DNA from: Phycomyces blakesleeanus NRRL 1555(-)
Taxonomy: Eukaryota; Mucoromycota; Mucoromycetes; Mucorales; Phycomycetaceae
DNA: 64,000 nt
Assembly (NCBI RefSeq): GCF_001638985.1
Contig: NW_017265144.1
Coordinates: 744,001 to 808,000 of the forward strand
Reading direction: 5' to 3'
Of this stretch, positions 12,420 through 25,099 are shown piece by piece. The notes below the pieces were generated by a model. The model was not told the origin of the DNA. It searched no databases and worked only from the letters and a program-made list of their open reading frames with translations. Both the position numbers and the translations under genes were made by a program. The stretch's first letter is position 1, and each line of letters starts with the position of its first letter.

Positions 12420-12977
12420 CTCCAGCTGTAGCAGCAGATATATATTCTATATTAACAGATGCGATTAATAATATATATTTATATATTTATTTTATGGGGA
12501 TAGTACTGAGGAATTATATATAATCAAACAAACCTGGAAACATTTTCTATAGCAAGCAACAACAAAAAAAACAACAAAAAAGAATGGTTTACTTGAAAGA
12601 AGCAATTGAATGAAAAGAAGTAAATTAATGAATCCTTCTTATAGATAGGGGTTGGTTTATTCTTCACATGGGAATACATCGTATTTTGAACCATTAAACA
12701 AATCATCCTTAAAGATGTTATCCCTTCATAATTGAGATGTGATAAATTGTAATTTACATCCAATAATATGCAATCCCTATAAGATTAGAGTATAGACCTT
12801 GGCCATACTAGTCATCTAAGTTCTGCACAAAGGAACTTTCTGAGCGACACATATTGTCTTTTTTTTTAAGAATTTGTTTTCTTGTTGAGAAGCTCCAAAA
12901 GAAAACACGGATAAATTAACCGGAAAATCAGGTAAATCAGACTACTGTTTATTAAAAGATATATGTATATACATATA
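12420..12977. other. Spacer between PacC-like and Fat1-like genes
   Basis: AT-rich with ATATAT runs near 12470-12490 and 12960-12980. I see no coding similarity. It should contain the 3' region of the zinc-finger gene and the promoter of the acyl-CoA synthetase, both on the minus strand. Confidence 0.4.
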
Positions 12978-14903
12978 TTAAACAGATTTGAGTGGCCGTA
13001 GAGGTATGAGTGGAGAGGTATGCTGTTTATGAATATAGCCTTGATTTATCCAACTTCTGATGTCTTGTATTAACCTCAAGTGCTTTTCTAGTACAAGATG
13101 TTGCTTCTTGTCATTCCCTTGGCAACTATTTAAAGTATTTTCTCCTATTGTTGATACTTTTTGATCAACATTGGCTTTGTTGACAGTGAGGTCAGATAGA
13201 TCGTTTGTCAGTAACTCTAGGGCGTCTGTATTTACAGGAGAAAGTGCCCTATTCAATCGACAAGGTTTTTGCTCTTTTCTTAGGCCAGAAGGTTGCCGAT
13301 CTTCTTGTTTGACTATTGGTTCTCCAAAAGTTGCGAACACGTTAATAAGATATGCAATGTTCATCTTGTCATTACTTGATGGATCCATCTTTTGTTTTGG
13401 CTCAGCTTGCATAGAAGCAAGGGGTGGATGGAGTCTAGGTTCGGGTAGGTTTCTGCCTCCGTTTCTACCATTTGAAGGGTTTATGAAATTGTGTACAGCA
13501 GGCATAAATGGATTCATTGAAAGGTCTGACGCAACATTCGAGTGCTTTCCAGATCCAGCATTGGTGGATTCCATCATGTGGGTATCGTTTGCAGGGTTTC
13601 TTACTCCTTGTGCTGGTGTGACATATGTGTTTGAACCATCATAGACAGGAGAGGATAATCCTATGTCGAGATCCATTGGCACAGTATCTGGTGGCTGGGA
13701 ATTAGAGTAAATAAATCCATCTCCTTTTGCGGTGCGTACATGTACATGCTTTGACGTATTGTTTGGTATAGAGAGAGATGAACGGATTTGATGAGATTGT
13801 CGATGGGAAGTTTCGAATGCGGGGGGTTTTCGTTTGTGGGGGTTGGTTTGTATTTCATCTGACAGCTGCTGAAGCCAAACATTCACATCCGAAAGTTGCT
13901 CTTCGCTTGTGATATTAACTGTCATGTTTCGAGGTGAGAAGGTCCCATCGTCTAACATTGACTGTATAATGTCCAGATGATCTGCAACCTCTGCCCAACA
14001 TACCCACATGTTCAAAATATCAATTGTTTTTGTCAGATTGTATCTTGTTCCTACCTTGATTGTATCCCGTTTGGGGGGTAGGGAATAGTAATTTATGTAT
14101 CATCTTCTCGGGTGTAGATATATCGCTATGGTCAGTTGTTCTTTTATTTGGGCTAGATCTGGTTTTGTCACTGTCACTGAGATTGGCACCGATCTTTGGA
14201 CTCCGTGGCTGTGGATGCGAATAAGACAAAGTACGTTCTCTGTATGGGTGAATGCCAAGGCTTGTTTGGGCATCTCGTTTTCTAGAAGAAGTGTCTAAGT
14301 GACCATTAAAAATCAGATTTAGCCTTATGTGCCTTCTAAGGGACTTCTTATTAAATAAATCAGCACTTTTTATTCTTACCTTTCGAATGTGTACTACATG
14401 AGGGTATAAAATGTCTGCGCTCTGGTACGACCGAGGTGGATATCGAGGAAATTTCAACAGGTAAGTCAGAGTATTGAATAGTTGGCACTGCCCGTGGGGA
14501 AAGACTTTCGGATAAATGTTTTTGGTATTCAGGGGATGACTGGTGTTCGTCTGTATGAGTCCGTTCATGCTTCTTTAGGTCCTGCGGCCGCTTAAATGTC
14601 CTTTCGCAAAACTAAACGGCATGACTGACATCAAAAAAGGAAGAAAAATAGTTTATCGCTTAACAGTTATCCACTCACAGTGCAGCGGTGAGGCTTCAGT
14701 GGAATGTGAACTCGAATATGGCTAGTGATGTGATCTCGTTTAATTACAGAAACATCACAATTCTCCCAGCAGCATGTCAAACATAGATTCCCAGTCGATT
14801 TTCGCCCAACATGATCATTTGTTAAATGCGAGTAAAGTCCCTCGGGCTCTGCAAATTGATCATCACAAGCCATCCATCGGCATTTGTATAATTTAGTCAT
14901 CAT
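12978..14903 (-). CDS. PacC/Rim101-like C2H2 zinc-finger transcription factor
   Basis: The N-terminal exon encodes [10 protein letters not shown], then [20 protein letters not shown], then [20 protein letters not shown], closely matching the three-finger DNA-binding domain of PacC/Rim101, the ambient-pH regulator. A second exon (about 14612 to 14391) completes finger three with [18 protein letters not shown]. Further exons (about 14290-14059 and 14013-12978) encode a Ser/Pro/Asn-rich, low-complexity tail of some 450 residues with no second domain. The ATG at 14901-14903 is the first available start; an upstream exon is possible because an acceptor-like TATACAG lies just before. In ascomycetes PacC is activated by proteolysis of the tail; whether this tail is processed cannot be read here. 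Confidence 0.88.
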
Positions 14904-15181
14904 TGTTGATGCATTTCCAGCCAAAGCTTGAATCTGTATAGCTCTTAGGACTGCTCAGCTAGTCCAACCCAGATTCCTAAATAAGAACATCACGGGAGTT
15001 TTAATGGTTTTTCCGAATTAACATTGCTATATCAGCAAAAATGTTGATTGGCCGTAATGTGTACAATGTTAAAAATTGTCTGGGAAATCCAGAAACCTAT
15101 AAAAAAAATATGGACCTGAATTAATTTGCGCCAGTTTCTTGTTCCTGCTCTTTCCCCACATTAAGAACAGACCAAAAAAAA
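14904..15181. promoter_or_regulatory. Shared divergent promoter region
   Basis: The PacC-like gene (minus strand) and the first 4CL-like gene (plus strand) start 278 bases apart and face away from each other, so this stretch must hold both promoters. A CCAAT-like and several AT-rich motifs occur. I did not find a GCCAAG PacC-type site on a quick reading, so autoregulation is not supported. Confidence 0.5.
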
Positions 15182-17407
15182 ATGCCTATTAATTCTAGAC
15201 TTCCACCCATCAAGGTTCCCAAGACCGGCCTTGTCCAGTATCTGTTCGAAGGCAGAAAATTCAATACCCCTCAAAACAAAATCCTTTCTATCGATGTTGC
15301 AACCAAAAAGACCTTGACATTGCACCAAATTAAGAGAGACGTTTTGCGGTTCGCGGCTGGCCTGCAAGACGATTGCGATTTCAAAAAAGACGATGTCATC
15401 CTTATTTACGCTCCAAATCAGGTATGTAAATGAAGTGAATAAAATAAAATGAAAATGTATTTAACAACTAGCCCAAAAACTATTAGTATGATTATGCTAT
15501 TCCTTTGTTAGGAGCAATTGCTGCAGGTAAACTTTTACAGCGATACCATTACACAATTGTATTTAACCAGCCATATAGGTGGTGCCGCATCCCCTGCAAA
15601 CCCAAACTACAACACCGGCGAACTTGTGTACCAGCTTGAAATGACAAAGGCAAAGATTCTTGTTGCTCACTCGGAAAATATCAAGACTGCACTTGAGGCT
15701 GCAAAGGTTGTAGGTCTCCCAGCAAACCGTATATTTGTATTTGGCGACGATACTATCAATGGAGTTTTACCTTACAGTGCTCTATTGGGCGATCGCTTGG
15801 CTATTCCAGTTGATTACACCGAGAAAGAGGCAGCTGAAAGTGTAGCAATTCTGTGTTTCTCGTCAGGAACCTCTGGTATGATTTTATTTCTTTCTTTATA
15901 AATTATTGGGATTTATTATCTAACTCGTGGTGTTTTTGGTTAGGTAAAAGCAAGGGTGTTATGACTACGTAAGTTAAAGATATATTGGTTACGTTGGCTA
16001 CTGTTTATCTAATGCACGCCTTCATTAGCCATACAAACATTACATCCAACATGGAGCAGTACTATGCCTCTGAACGAGAGGAAATCAATCCCAGTATTGA
16101 CCGCGCCCTCGGAATCCTTCCGTTCTTCCATATCTTTGGTCTGACCGTAGTTCTTTTCTCATGCTTCAGCTTGGGTATTCCTCTCTTTGTAATGCCACGC
16201 TTTGACTTGATTGCCTTTTGCGAAACAGTTCAAAATGAAAATATCACAATGGCATGCCTTGTACCTCCAATTATTTTATTGCTTGCCAAACATCAAATTA
16301 TTGATCAATATGATTTATCCACTTTGAGACTCATCATCAGTGGCGCCGCCCCTTTGAGTGCAGAACTCAGTCAGGCAGCTACAGCTCGTTTAAAGACAAC
16401 TGTGGTTAAGCAGGGCTATGGTTTGACAGAAACATCTCCTGTTTCTATTTTAGAACGTACTTCAAAGGCAATTGCTGGTAAGATATCTTTGAGAGTTAAG
16501 TTACACGTGCTTACTATTTTTTTCTGGAACACAAATTTGTGTGGGATCATATTCTTTTTACAAAGGCAGTACAGGAAAAATTGTGTCAAACATGGTGGCC
16601 AAGATTGTGGATGAGGATGGCAAAGGTAATTAGAGACAGACATAAGCATAGAGTTGAAATAAGTTATATGTTAACATTGGATTATAAATTATTAGAGGTT
16701 GGCCCTACCGAACGTGGTGAATTATGGCTCAAGGGACCAAATGTCATGAAGGTAGATATATATTAAGGTGGTCATATAATAAAAAACAGGTATGCTTACA
16801 ATACGATTTACAGGGTTACCTCAACAACCCAGAAGCTACGGCTGATTGTATTGATTCCGAAGGATATTTTCACACTGGAGATGTAGTTGAAATGGACTCC
16901 GAAGGAAATGTCTATATTGTGGATCGTATCAAAGAGTTGATCAAGTACAAAGGTTTCCAGGTAAATACATGCATATTTTTTTTTATATTATTAAATATCT
17001 AATCTTATTTTAAACCAATTTAGGTTCCACCAGCAGAACTTGAAGCATACTTGGTAAATATCTTGTTTAGACTGCCAGATTTATTATGTATCTTTCTGAC
17101 ACTCTATCTTTACTAGCTTACATCTCCTATTGTTATGGATTGTGCAGTTATTGGCGTTTATGATGACGAACAGGCAACAGAGATTCCAAGAGCTTATGTC
17201 GTCTTGAAGGAGGGTACTGCTCCAAGTGTCGAGACTGAAAACATTATTATGAAACATGTGGCAGACAAGGTTGTCGCATACAAACAATTACGCAGCATCG
17301 TATTTATTGCAGAAATCCCCAAGAGTGCATCGGGTAAAATTCTTAGACGTGTCTTGAGGGATTTGGCAAACGAAGAAAAGAAGACTTTTATCAAGGCGAA
17401 GCTGTAA
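15182..17407 (+). CDS. Peroxisomal 4-coumarate-CoA ligase-like acyl-CoA synthetase
   Basis: Ten exons (15182-15421, 15487-15526, 15579-15875, 15944-15968, 16029-16477, 16566-16625, 16696-16751, 16814-16960, 17024-17053, 17117-17407) give a clean 544-residue protein of the adenylate-forming ANL superfamily, 4CL/luciferase-like branch. Motifs: the P-loop CFSSGTSGKSKGVM, split by the intron before GKSKG; QGYGLTETSP; FHTGDVVEMDSEGNVYIVDR; the hinge IKELIKYKGFQVPPAELE; and the C-terminal catalytic lysine in SASGKILRR. The protein ends in IKAKL, a PTS1-like signal, so it likely activates an aromatic or fatty acid inside peroxisomes. It has a paralogue at 38854-41035. A dead Tc1 transposon begins about 80 bases after its stop. 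Confidence 0.92.
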
Positions 17408-17488
17408 TACTTGTCCTAGAAGGCCATTATACTCACTGCATTACCCTTTATTTACCATAAAAAATTACATTTTAAATTAAAATATATA

Positions 17489-18829
17489 CACTCCGACAAA
17501 AGAATGTTTGGACCTCCCAAAAATCGCAAGAAAAAGTGATATTTTTTAAAATTAAAATCTTATTTTCTCTTTATTCTACTAATCGAACCCACAATGAAAA
17601 CCTCATCTTCATCAAAAACCAAGCATGGTTCTTATTATAAAGCTGATTACTTGAAATATGGTGGCATCATGTACTTGCATTTGGCTGAAATTGGTCCAAC
17701 CAAGATCTCAGCCATAATCCAGATGAAGCTGTCAATTGTGAAGAAGATCATTAAGAGATTCCAGAAGACAGCCTCACCCTTGCCTGGAAAGAGCTCTGGA
17801 CGACTTAAAATAGTTAACGAGAGGACATAAAGGCACCTTGAGTAGATTGTTCGTAAGGACCCATTCGCCAACTATGATCAGCTGAGATTGGCATCGAGAG
17901 AGACGGAGATCTTTGTCTGCAGAGCTACAGTAATCAGCTCCCTCAGGAATCTTGGCTTTGGTTCTTATATTGCAGCTCATAAGCCAGCTTTGACAGAAAG
18001 ACACAAGACACGACTGCAATGGGCGAAGGATCATGTCAATTGGACAGATGACCAATGGAGTAGCATAGTTTGGTATGATGAGTCTAGATTTACAGTTTAG
18101 GGTAACGATGGAGGTGCCAGAGTGATTAGAAAGTTAACGAAAGGTATTCAGAAGATCATATTATCCAAGGAACGAAGTGGGGTAAAGGTAGCGTCATGAT
18201 CTGGAGCTATTTCTGGACTGGTGGTTTTGGACCCTTGGCGTTACTTGAAGGCAATGTAAACCAAGAAGTATATGTCGACACTCTGTCTCAGAAATTTGTA
18301 CCCTGGGTTAAAAATCTATCAGAGCAACATCAGAAATATTTCAAGCTCCAAGAAGATGGTGCTAGCTGCCATACTGGGGCCTATGCGAAGTGGTGGAAAG
18401 AGACCCACGAAATTAAGGGCTTTGAGTACTGGCCTGCTCAAAGTCCAGATCTAAGCCCAATAGAGCATGTTTGGTGGGCTCTTGAGGTCAAATTGAGTAA
18501 AGTACGAGCCAGTATACAAAACGTGAATGAGTTGAAGATTGCAATTCAGCGAGAGTGGGAGAACATAGACCTCAAACTTGCTTCACAGTTGGTGGGAAGT
18601 ATGTCCTCCCGATGCCAGGTAGTAATTGACGCCAAAGGTGGTCATACTCACTATTAAACCTCTAATTTTTTTGACAATTCAATAATAAACGTGTATATAT
18701 TTTTGTATTCGAAGTTTGAAGCTCTTAACTATACTTATTGACAAGTAGTTGCATGTTGAATATAGGTCATGTTTTTTGGCATGAGAAATTTATTCGCGGA
18801 GGTCCAAACATTCTTTTGTGGTTGGATAG
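17489..18829 (+). mobile_element. Tc1/mariner element with 22-bp inverted repeats
   Basis: ACAAAAGAATGTTTGGACCTCC at 17496-17517 is perfectly inverted at 18798-18819, enclosing a Tc1-type transposase relic. Just outside, the ends are similar but not identical, and TA dinucleotides at 17487-17488 and 18830-18831 fit the TA target duplication of the superfamily. The element is about 1.34 kb. It lies directly against the Mutator-like element that starts near 18846. Confidence 0.85.
17594..18657 (+). pseudogene. Dead Tc1-type DDE transposase
   Basis: The frame encodes an N-terminal helix-turn-helix region (about residues 20-60), then a DDE catalytic domain: WYDESRF (first Asp), KLQEDGASCHTG (second Asp) and SPDLSPIEHVWW with the final acidic residue about 34 residues later. 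It is broken by in-frame TAA at 17828-17830, TAG at 17843-17845 and TAG at 18098-18100, and by a one-base frameshift close to 18139, after which the frame is open to TAA at 18657. The catalytic residues themselves remain. All three stops are one C-to-T step from a Gln codon (CAA or CAG), which fits their surroundings. The transposase cannot be made as a full protein. Confidence 0.9.
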
Positions 18830-18845
18830 TACCTACTTATTTCCT

Positions 18846-21408
18846 GTACCTACTTATTTCCTTGCGCGCCGAGTTTAAATTACTTGGCGGTCTACTTTTT
18901 TATGTCGCAAGGGGCTTTAAATTATAAGGATGTGGCTTTTCCATATAGAGATTTTGCAAGGTGGCTTTTGTTAAAACATTTTTTTTGCTATGTTTTTTTT
19001 TTCTTCTCTCCTCTTTATTTTAATTACATATACTATCATAATACGAGCTCACCAATGTCCAACACTATATTCAACCTTTCAAATGTGCAGAATGCTTTAG
19101 TCAACTCACCTACAGAAGGAATAAAAATGCTTCCTTTGGATGTTGTAGTAAAAGTAAAAGCAAGTGAATGGGAGCAATGCCTTGACCGCATTCAATCACT
19201 TTGTTCAAAAAGTGGAATAAATGTAGAAAACTTCGTGCAAGAGAATTGATGTATGGAGAGACAAAAAAATGTCACCGAGCAGGATTTTATATATCAGACA
19301 GAAATGTTCGTCTTGCTCAGAAAGACACTAAGCTTTGTTATTGCGAAGCCACTATTTTCATCAAGCAATACGTCAACAACCCTGAAGTAGTTTTAATTTG
19401 TATGACCAACGATCATACCAACCATGTTCCTGGCGACGCTTCTGAAATTAGAACATTGCCTTTACCTTCTGAGGCCATCAAAATTATTGAAGATCAGTTA
19501 AAAGGGGGCAGCACTTGTAGAAATACTAGAATTTCAGTTTTGAAACAAATTGAAGAGTGGGGCGTAGGCATTAGAAAGCCCAATTATGAAGACATCTATA
19601 ACAGAATGAGAAAGGTGTGTGAATAATACTATAAGAGAGAAGTTATTTAAAAAGTGTTAAATAAAAAATATAGATGAAGAATTTACTGTATAAGTTTCAC
19701 CCTGATGAAAATAAGTCTCTGGATATTTGGATGCGTGAGAAGTTACCATCACAGAACTACTGTATCTTTACTGGCGATCTTTCTGCATACAGCAACAATG
19801 CACAGCATTTTGCGTTTGGATTTCAATCACCATCTCAAATGATGCTTATGAGAATTTCCCAGTCGTTTTGTCTTGATGCAACACACAACATCTCTGCACG
19901 CAACATTGAAATATTATACTCGCTTGTTATTCGTCATCCTGATACTGGAAAAGGGTCTCCTGTTGCATACATGATTACAAACGATCATAGTGTTGGCCCC
20001 ATTAATCAATGGCTTGTACATCTTCGCGAGAAAAGCTGTTTCACTCCCTTATATATTACCATCGATTGTAGTATTGCTGAAGTTAATGCAATTACAGCAG
20101 CATTGCCACAGACCATCATCCATTTCTGCGAGTTTCATGTTTTGCGTGCCTGGCAGCATAATTTAGACAGCAAAGTAAAGCTTGATGCTTCATACACATC
20201 AGAACAACTTGGCAAATACAAGTATGAGCTCAAGGCCGATCTCAAAAATATACTTATTGAATCAGATGAGGATGAATTTTTGAGAAAAATCCAGGAGTTT
20301 AGGCTTCGTGTACAAAGTCAGCAACAATTCCTGGCTTATTTCGAACGTAAATGGATTGGAACAGAAGAATTGTTGAGAAGATGGGGAAGGCCATATGTTG
20401 CAAATGACCACCAAAGATATTTGACAAACAATTACATCGAATCGTGGCACAACCAATTGAAAACAATATACTTTGGCCGTACTCGCATAAGACGATTGGA
20501 CCGTCTTGTCTTTATTTTGACAAACGATGTGGAGTTCTTTTACGACGAAGAAGTGGAACGAATCCACATACAAAATGGACGAATGGGTCCGATTGAAAAT
20601 GAACTTGCTCGACACTCTTTTTCTGCCAATACCATACAAGATGACATGCTCCCTTTCATGATCATTAATCCTCTTAATGAGATTGGCAATAGCATGGAAG
20701 ACTCTAACGGCAAGTGGACAGTAAAGTCATTTACAGGTGAAGCACAATGGTATCAGGTTAATGTATCAAACAATTTGATACAAAATTGCACTTGTCCCAA
20801 TTTTGCTTCACGTCAAATTCCCTGTAAACACGCACATCTCCTAAAGAGATTTATTGGTCTAGACTTTGCGTATACAGTTCAAAGGGAAAACAACCACCTC
20901 CAACTGCAAAGATCGCTTGCATCCGAGCATGAAGTGGCAGTTGTTAATGAGGAAGTTGAAAATGAAACAAACACAGTTGTTGTAAGTGGTAGAAACAATT
21001 CTGTTTGGTTGCAAAGAATCATGGCCCAGAATACAACACTTCATCATCAAAGAGAAGACTTAGAGCAGTTGATGGATGTTCCAGGAATTGATGAAGCCGA
21101 ATTACAAGTGATTAGTGGTTTACTTGGGGAAGCAATGAATCGTATAGACACTCTTAGAAATGTAAATTTTTCCCGCTTTAGAAATCTTAATACACAAAGA
21201 TAATAAAAAATTACAATTATGTTCTATAATAATATGTTTTGATAAAGAGAAAAAAATGTAAAAAAAAACATTAAGATTCCAAAAGAAACAACAAAAGTAA
21301 AAGCTATCACTGCTTCTACACATCCTTATAATTTAAAGCCCCTTGCGACATAAAAAAGTAGACCCCCCAAGTAATTTAAACTCGGCGCGCAAGGAAATAA
21401 GTAGGTAC
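18846..21408 (+). mobile_element. Mutator-like element with ~87-bp terminal inverted repeats
   Basis: The sequence at 18846-18932 is repeated inverted at 21321-21408 with essentially one small difference (GGCGG against GGGGGG). The ends start GTACCTACTTATTTCCTTG and include GCGCGCCGAG. Long inverted ends around a SWIM-type transposase are the hallmark of MULEs. A 17-base partial copy of the tip (GTACCTACTTATTTCCT, 18829-18845) sits immediately outside the left end. No clear 8-11 bp target duplication was found. Confidence 0.88.
19055..21203 (+). pseudogene. MULE transposase with SWIM zinc finger, one frameshift
   Basis: From the ATG at 19055 the frame runs to about 19208, where a run of five A's causes a shift into the frame that continues to 19615. 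An intron (19616-19673, GT-AG) then joins AGAATGAGAAAG to the 19674-21203 frame. Recognisable parts: a Cys-containing N-terminal DNA-binding region (GETKKCHRAGFY, TNDHTNHVPGD); the MULE catalytic domain with SFCLDATHNIS, YITIDCSIAEVNA and HFCEFHVLRAW; and a SWIM finger CTCPNFASRQIPCKHAH. A second, truncated copy on the minus strand (32722-33820) has the extra base at the shift, which shows that one A was lost here, unless the assembly is wrong. Otherwise the copy is complete and framed by its inverted ends. Confidence 0.85.
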
Positions 21409-22028
21409 CCCTTTTGACCAGGCCGGGATTTTAAATTTTGCCATTTCCTACAGTGATATCTTTGAGTTTTACCATTGAGTCAAAAAAACAAAAAACACAG
21501 TTAGAACCCCACTTTGTGACACAAAATCAGCTATTTTTTTAGCGCTATAAATGGTTGTTAAAATCACTGCTGATCCACAGTTTTCTATTCCTCTAAAAAA
21601 TATACATAAGCTTTATAACATTAAAAGCATTGAGAGCTGTTTAATACATTTACAAATATATTTTACAAACGGTACCAAAATACCTTAATAGCCCTAATGT
21701 GACTTGAACGGAGAAATGCTTTATGTGACAAAGTAGTATATATACGAATATACATAAATTTATGACCGGGAAAACATTGTACTAGAGAATTTATATAGCT
21801 TTTTTTTTTGGTTAAAAAATATACATTCACCGAGTGGTCGGTGATGAGCGAAAATCCGAAAAAAATTAGACCAATGATAAAAAAGATATACTTTTGGAGT
21901 CTGAAGAGGAGAAAGAAAAAAAAACTTCAAGATCTGGTATAAATGAAAGTTTTTTTTTTGTTTTCAAGTAAAGGTTTACATTGTTGATCCCATTCTTTCC
22001 TCGTACCTTATTGTACACTGTTCTTGAG
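21409..22028. other. Spacer upstream of the MFS transporter
   Basis: No gene is recognised. The final 120 bases are rich in A and T runs. It should hold the promoter of the transporter gene. Confidence 0.4.
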
Positions 22029-24705
22029 ATGTCGACAGAACCTCAAGTTCCTACCCACACGGACCGACCTCTATCAGTGGCTTTGTCAGATACTGCCACA
22101 GAAACCGATGTCAGCCCAGCATCTAACAACGTTGATAAACTTGATCCTGTTGAAAAAGTGGACGAAATATCAATTGTAGAGACCTTAGATAGAAAACTCG
22201 CAAAACAAATTAAAATCCAACGAATCTTGATTTTCCTCGGTCTACAGCTTGCTTTGTTCTTGGCAGCCTTGGATGGGCAAGTATATATTTAGTGAATTGA
22301 TCTATTCTCTATAACAAACCCAGAATTTGACAATTGACTTCAATTTTACTTTTAGAACTATTGTATCTACAGCATTACCTCGAATTGGATCTGACTTTAA
22401 CCAAATGGCAATTGTTTCTTGGGTTGCAACTGCCTATATCCTTACCTTTGATGCCTTCCGTATGTAGTACACCCTCTTCATTTGGCATGTTCTGATCAAT
22501 CTTTGTGTATTTCAGAGCCTCTCTTTTCCAAATTCTCCGACATCTTTGGTCGCAAATGGATCATGATATTTGGAATCGTTGTTTTCTTAATTGGATCAGT
22601 TCTTTGTGGTGCTGCCCAGGTTGGCTTACAAGGAATATATTTCTTTAGTCTATCGGCTAATTTCCTTTCATGGAATATCAATTTGTTGATATATTGATTT
22701 GATGTTTTTTAGAGTATGATTATGTTAATTGTTTCACGAGCAATTGCGGGTATTGGTGGTGCCGGAATCTTCTCAATGGCAAGACATAAATACGTGAAAA
22801 CTTATAAGCAGAAAAGAATCAAAATAATAATGAAAACTTTTTTTGTTTGTCCGTTTAGGTCTTTGTGATTATTACTGATTTGGTACCTCTTGAGCAACGT
22901 GGAAGTTACCAAGGGTAAATACTATCTTTTTATTGTAAAATATTTCTTTGGATTAATTTAACCCATTTCTGACCGTTGACAAACTATAATCTAACATCAT
23001 CTTTGTACGATTTTCTCACGACATCTAGCCTCATTAACGCAGTATTCGCCCTTTCCAGTGTATTTGGACCTCTCATTGGTGTAAGTTGGCCAATTATGTG
23101 ACAGAGTGTCATAGGAAATTTGTACCAACCCCCTCAGTTTCTAAAACACATATTTGTTTACATTTTACAGGGAAGTTTCACTGACTATGTTACATGGAGG
23201 TGGAACTTTTACATCAAGTAAGTCCTTCATACCTAGAGAGAGAGAAAGAAAAATTTCTAATATTAAAATTTGCTTAAAATTAGCTTACCAATTGGTGCTT
23301 TGGCTCTTGCTGTATTGATGTATTATCTGAAATCAGACATACCAAAAGGCAGCATGTCTGACAAGCTTAAGCGCATAGACTATGTTGGCACAGTTATTGT
23401 ATTGGCCTTTGCAACCCTGTTCTTGCTCGCAATGAACTTTGGTGGGCAGACCTTTCCATGGAAATCAGCTGCTGTCATCGTACCTCTTGTCTTAACTGCC
23501 ATTTTGGTTGGATTATTGGCAGTAGTTGAGAGTAAATTCTCTAAAGAACCTTTGATGCCTCCTCGTCTCTTCAAGAACAGAACTGTTCTTAGTATTCTGA
23601 TTACCAACTGGTTTTTTGGCATCACATTCTACAGTATGGTCTATTATCTCCCCATCTACTTCCAAGTTGTACGTGCTGATTCCGCAATGTGGTCTGGTAT
23701 TCGCCTTATTCCAATGCAGATGGTAGTTTGCGTTGGTGCAACCATGGCTGGTGCTTTCATTTCAAAAACAAACATCTACAAACCTTTGTGAGTATTTTAG
23801 ATTATACTTTTCTTTTATAAAAAGAAATACTAACTATCCATTTATAATTAATATTCAGGATTATTGTTGGAATGGCACTCTTGACCTTGTCTGTTGGTCT
23901 CTTGAGTCTGTTCGATGAAAACACTGGATTCTCAAGTAAGCTTGACATGAACTTCAAGTGAAAAACAAAAGTCTCTTACACAACTTTACATAATTAGAAA
24001 TCTATGGTTTCACTGTTATTGGTGGTGGAGGTACGAATCCAAAAAAAAAGCTGTATAACATAATATCTCACAAACTAACTTGTGTTCAGGTCTTGGATTA
24101 CTTTTCTCTTCTACAATCATTGGTCTTCAGGCATCTGTCGAAGCTCGTGATATCGGTAATATAGGCGCAATGTTTCTTTTTTTCTTTTTTTTTACTTTAA
24201 ACCTGTAGGCTAACAAACATAATTTATAGCTGTTGTTACTGGCCTTGGCAATTTCTCCAGAATCCTCGGTGGAGCATTGGGAGTCGCTATATCATCTGCT
24301 GTCCTCAACTCTTCCCTCACACAAGATCTCCCTGGAAAAATCCCTCAAGAGTACGTAGGCTTAATAATTGCTTCTTCCGAATACGTTCGACATGGTCTTC
24401 CTGCTGAGCACCTTGCTGCCACACTCGGAGTGTATGTGAAGGCTCTTCGTTTGATTTGGTATGTCACAACCCCGATGTGCGGTGTTGGCTTTATTGCCTC
24501 AAACTTTATAAGATCTCGTAAAGTTGGCGAGACCAAAGTATTCGAAAAGACCATGTCGCAAGAAAATGCGTCGGCTATACAAGAAGATGGAATTATTACG
24601 GGTGCATCCGCCGAGGACGTTAAAACTTCCCAAGATACTGTTATGATTGAGGTGGCTGATGCTGCTGCCTCATCAGCTATCGAATCTACAACATGCCGTC
24701 GCTAA
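22029..24705 (+). CDS. MFS transporter, DHA2-type drug:H+ antiporter family
   Basis: About a dozen short exons encode a ~14-helix major facilitator. A ~65-residue acidic cytosolic N-terminus precedes helix 1 (LIFLGLQLALFLAALDG). The DHA2 motif LDGTIVSTALPRIGSDF spans the first intron; FSDIFGRKW is the loop 2-3 motif; SRAIAGIGGAGIFSM and DLVPLEQRGSYQG follow; then WRWNFYINLPIG, the mid-protein family signature. The start ATG at 22029 is chosen because it is the first ATG of the frame. Intron 1 (22277-22355) begins GCAAGT instead of GT, and the intron at 22779-22858 probably begins GCAAGA. These proteins export toxic compounds or amino-acid-like metabolites; the substrate is unknown. The end is Ser/Ala/Thr-rich. 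Confidence 0.92.
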
Positions 24706-25099
24706 TCTCTCTGTTATATTCGCAACGTTCGCCCATTTATTTATCTTACACCCATACTTGCATACTTAATCTACATGTGCGGACTTGTGCCGATGTCATT
24801 TGAGATCGCACAAGTTTGACATTCTTCATATTATCATATATTAATCCATCTATCTTTTGCAGAGAGCATCTTATTGTCTCTACAATTCTTAGCAATAGCA
24901 TATCATTCATTCCTGCAAAACCAAGTTAGAAATAAAACAGAATTGTACATAACCATAATAAAGCCAAAACAGTAAATTATAATATATATATATATATGTA
25001 AAATTAAAAATAAAGGCTATATTTGATTTGATTTGATTTGATTTTAATTTTGAGTCACGGATATACCGCCATTCAGGCTTCTGTTATTTGTACAGTTTC
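24706..25099. repeat. Convergent 3' spacer with (GATTT)n microsatellite
   Basis: The transporter (plus) and POLA2 (minus) genes converge here, so this is 3' flank for both. A pentanucleotide repeat ATTTG/GATTT occupies 25021-25045. AATAAA-like signals occur at about 24956 and 25009. No gene is present. Confidence 0.6.

Noticed and set aside
22779..22858. GT donor at 22794 (GTGAAA) instead of the GC donor at 22779
   Set aside because: It would keep the frame but add five residues (ARHKY) in a tightly conserved helix junction; the GC site is preferred, though not certain.
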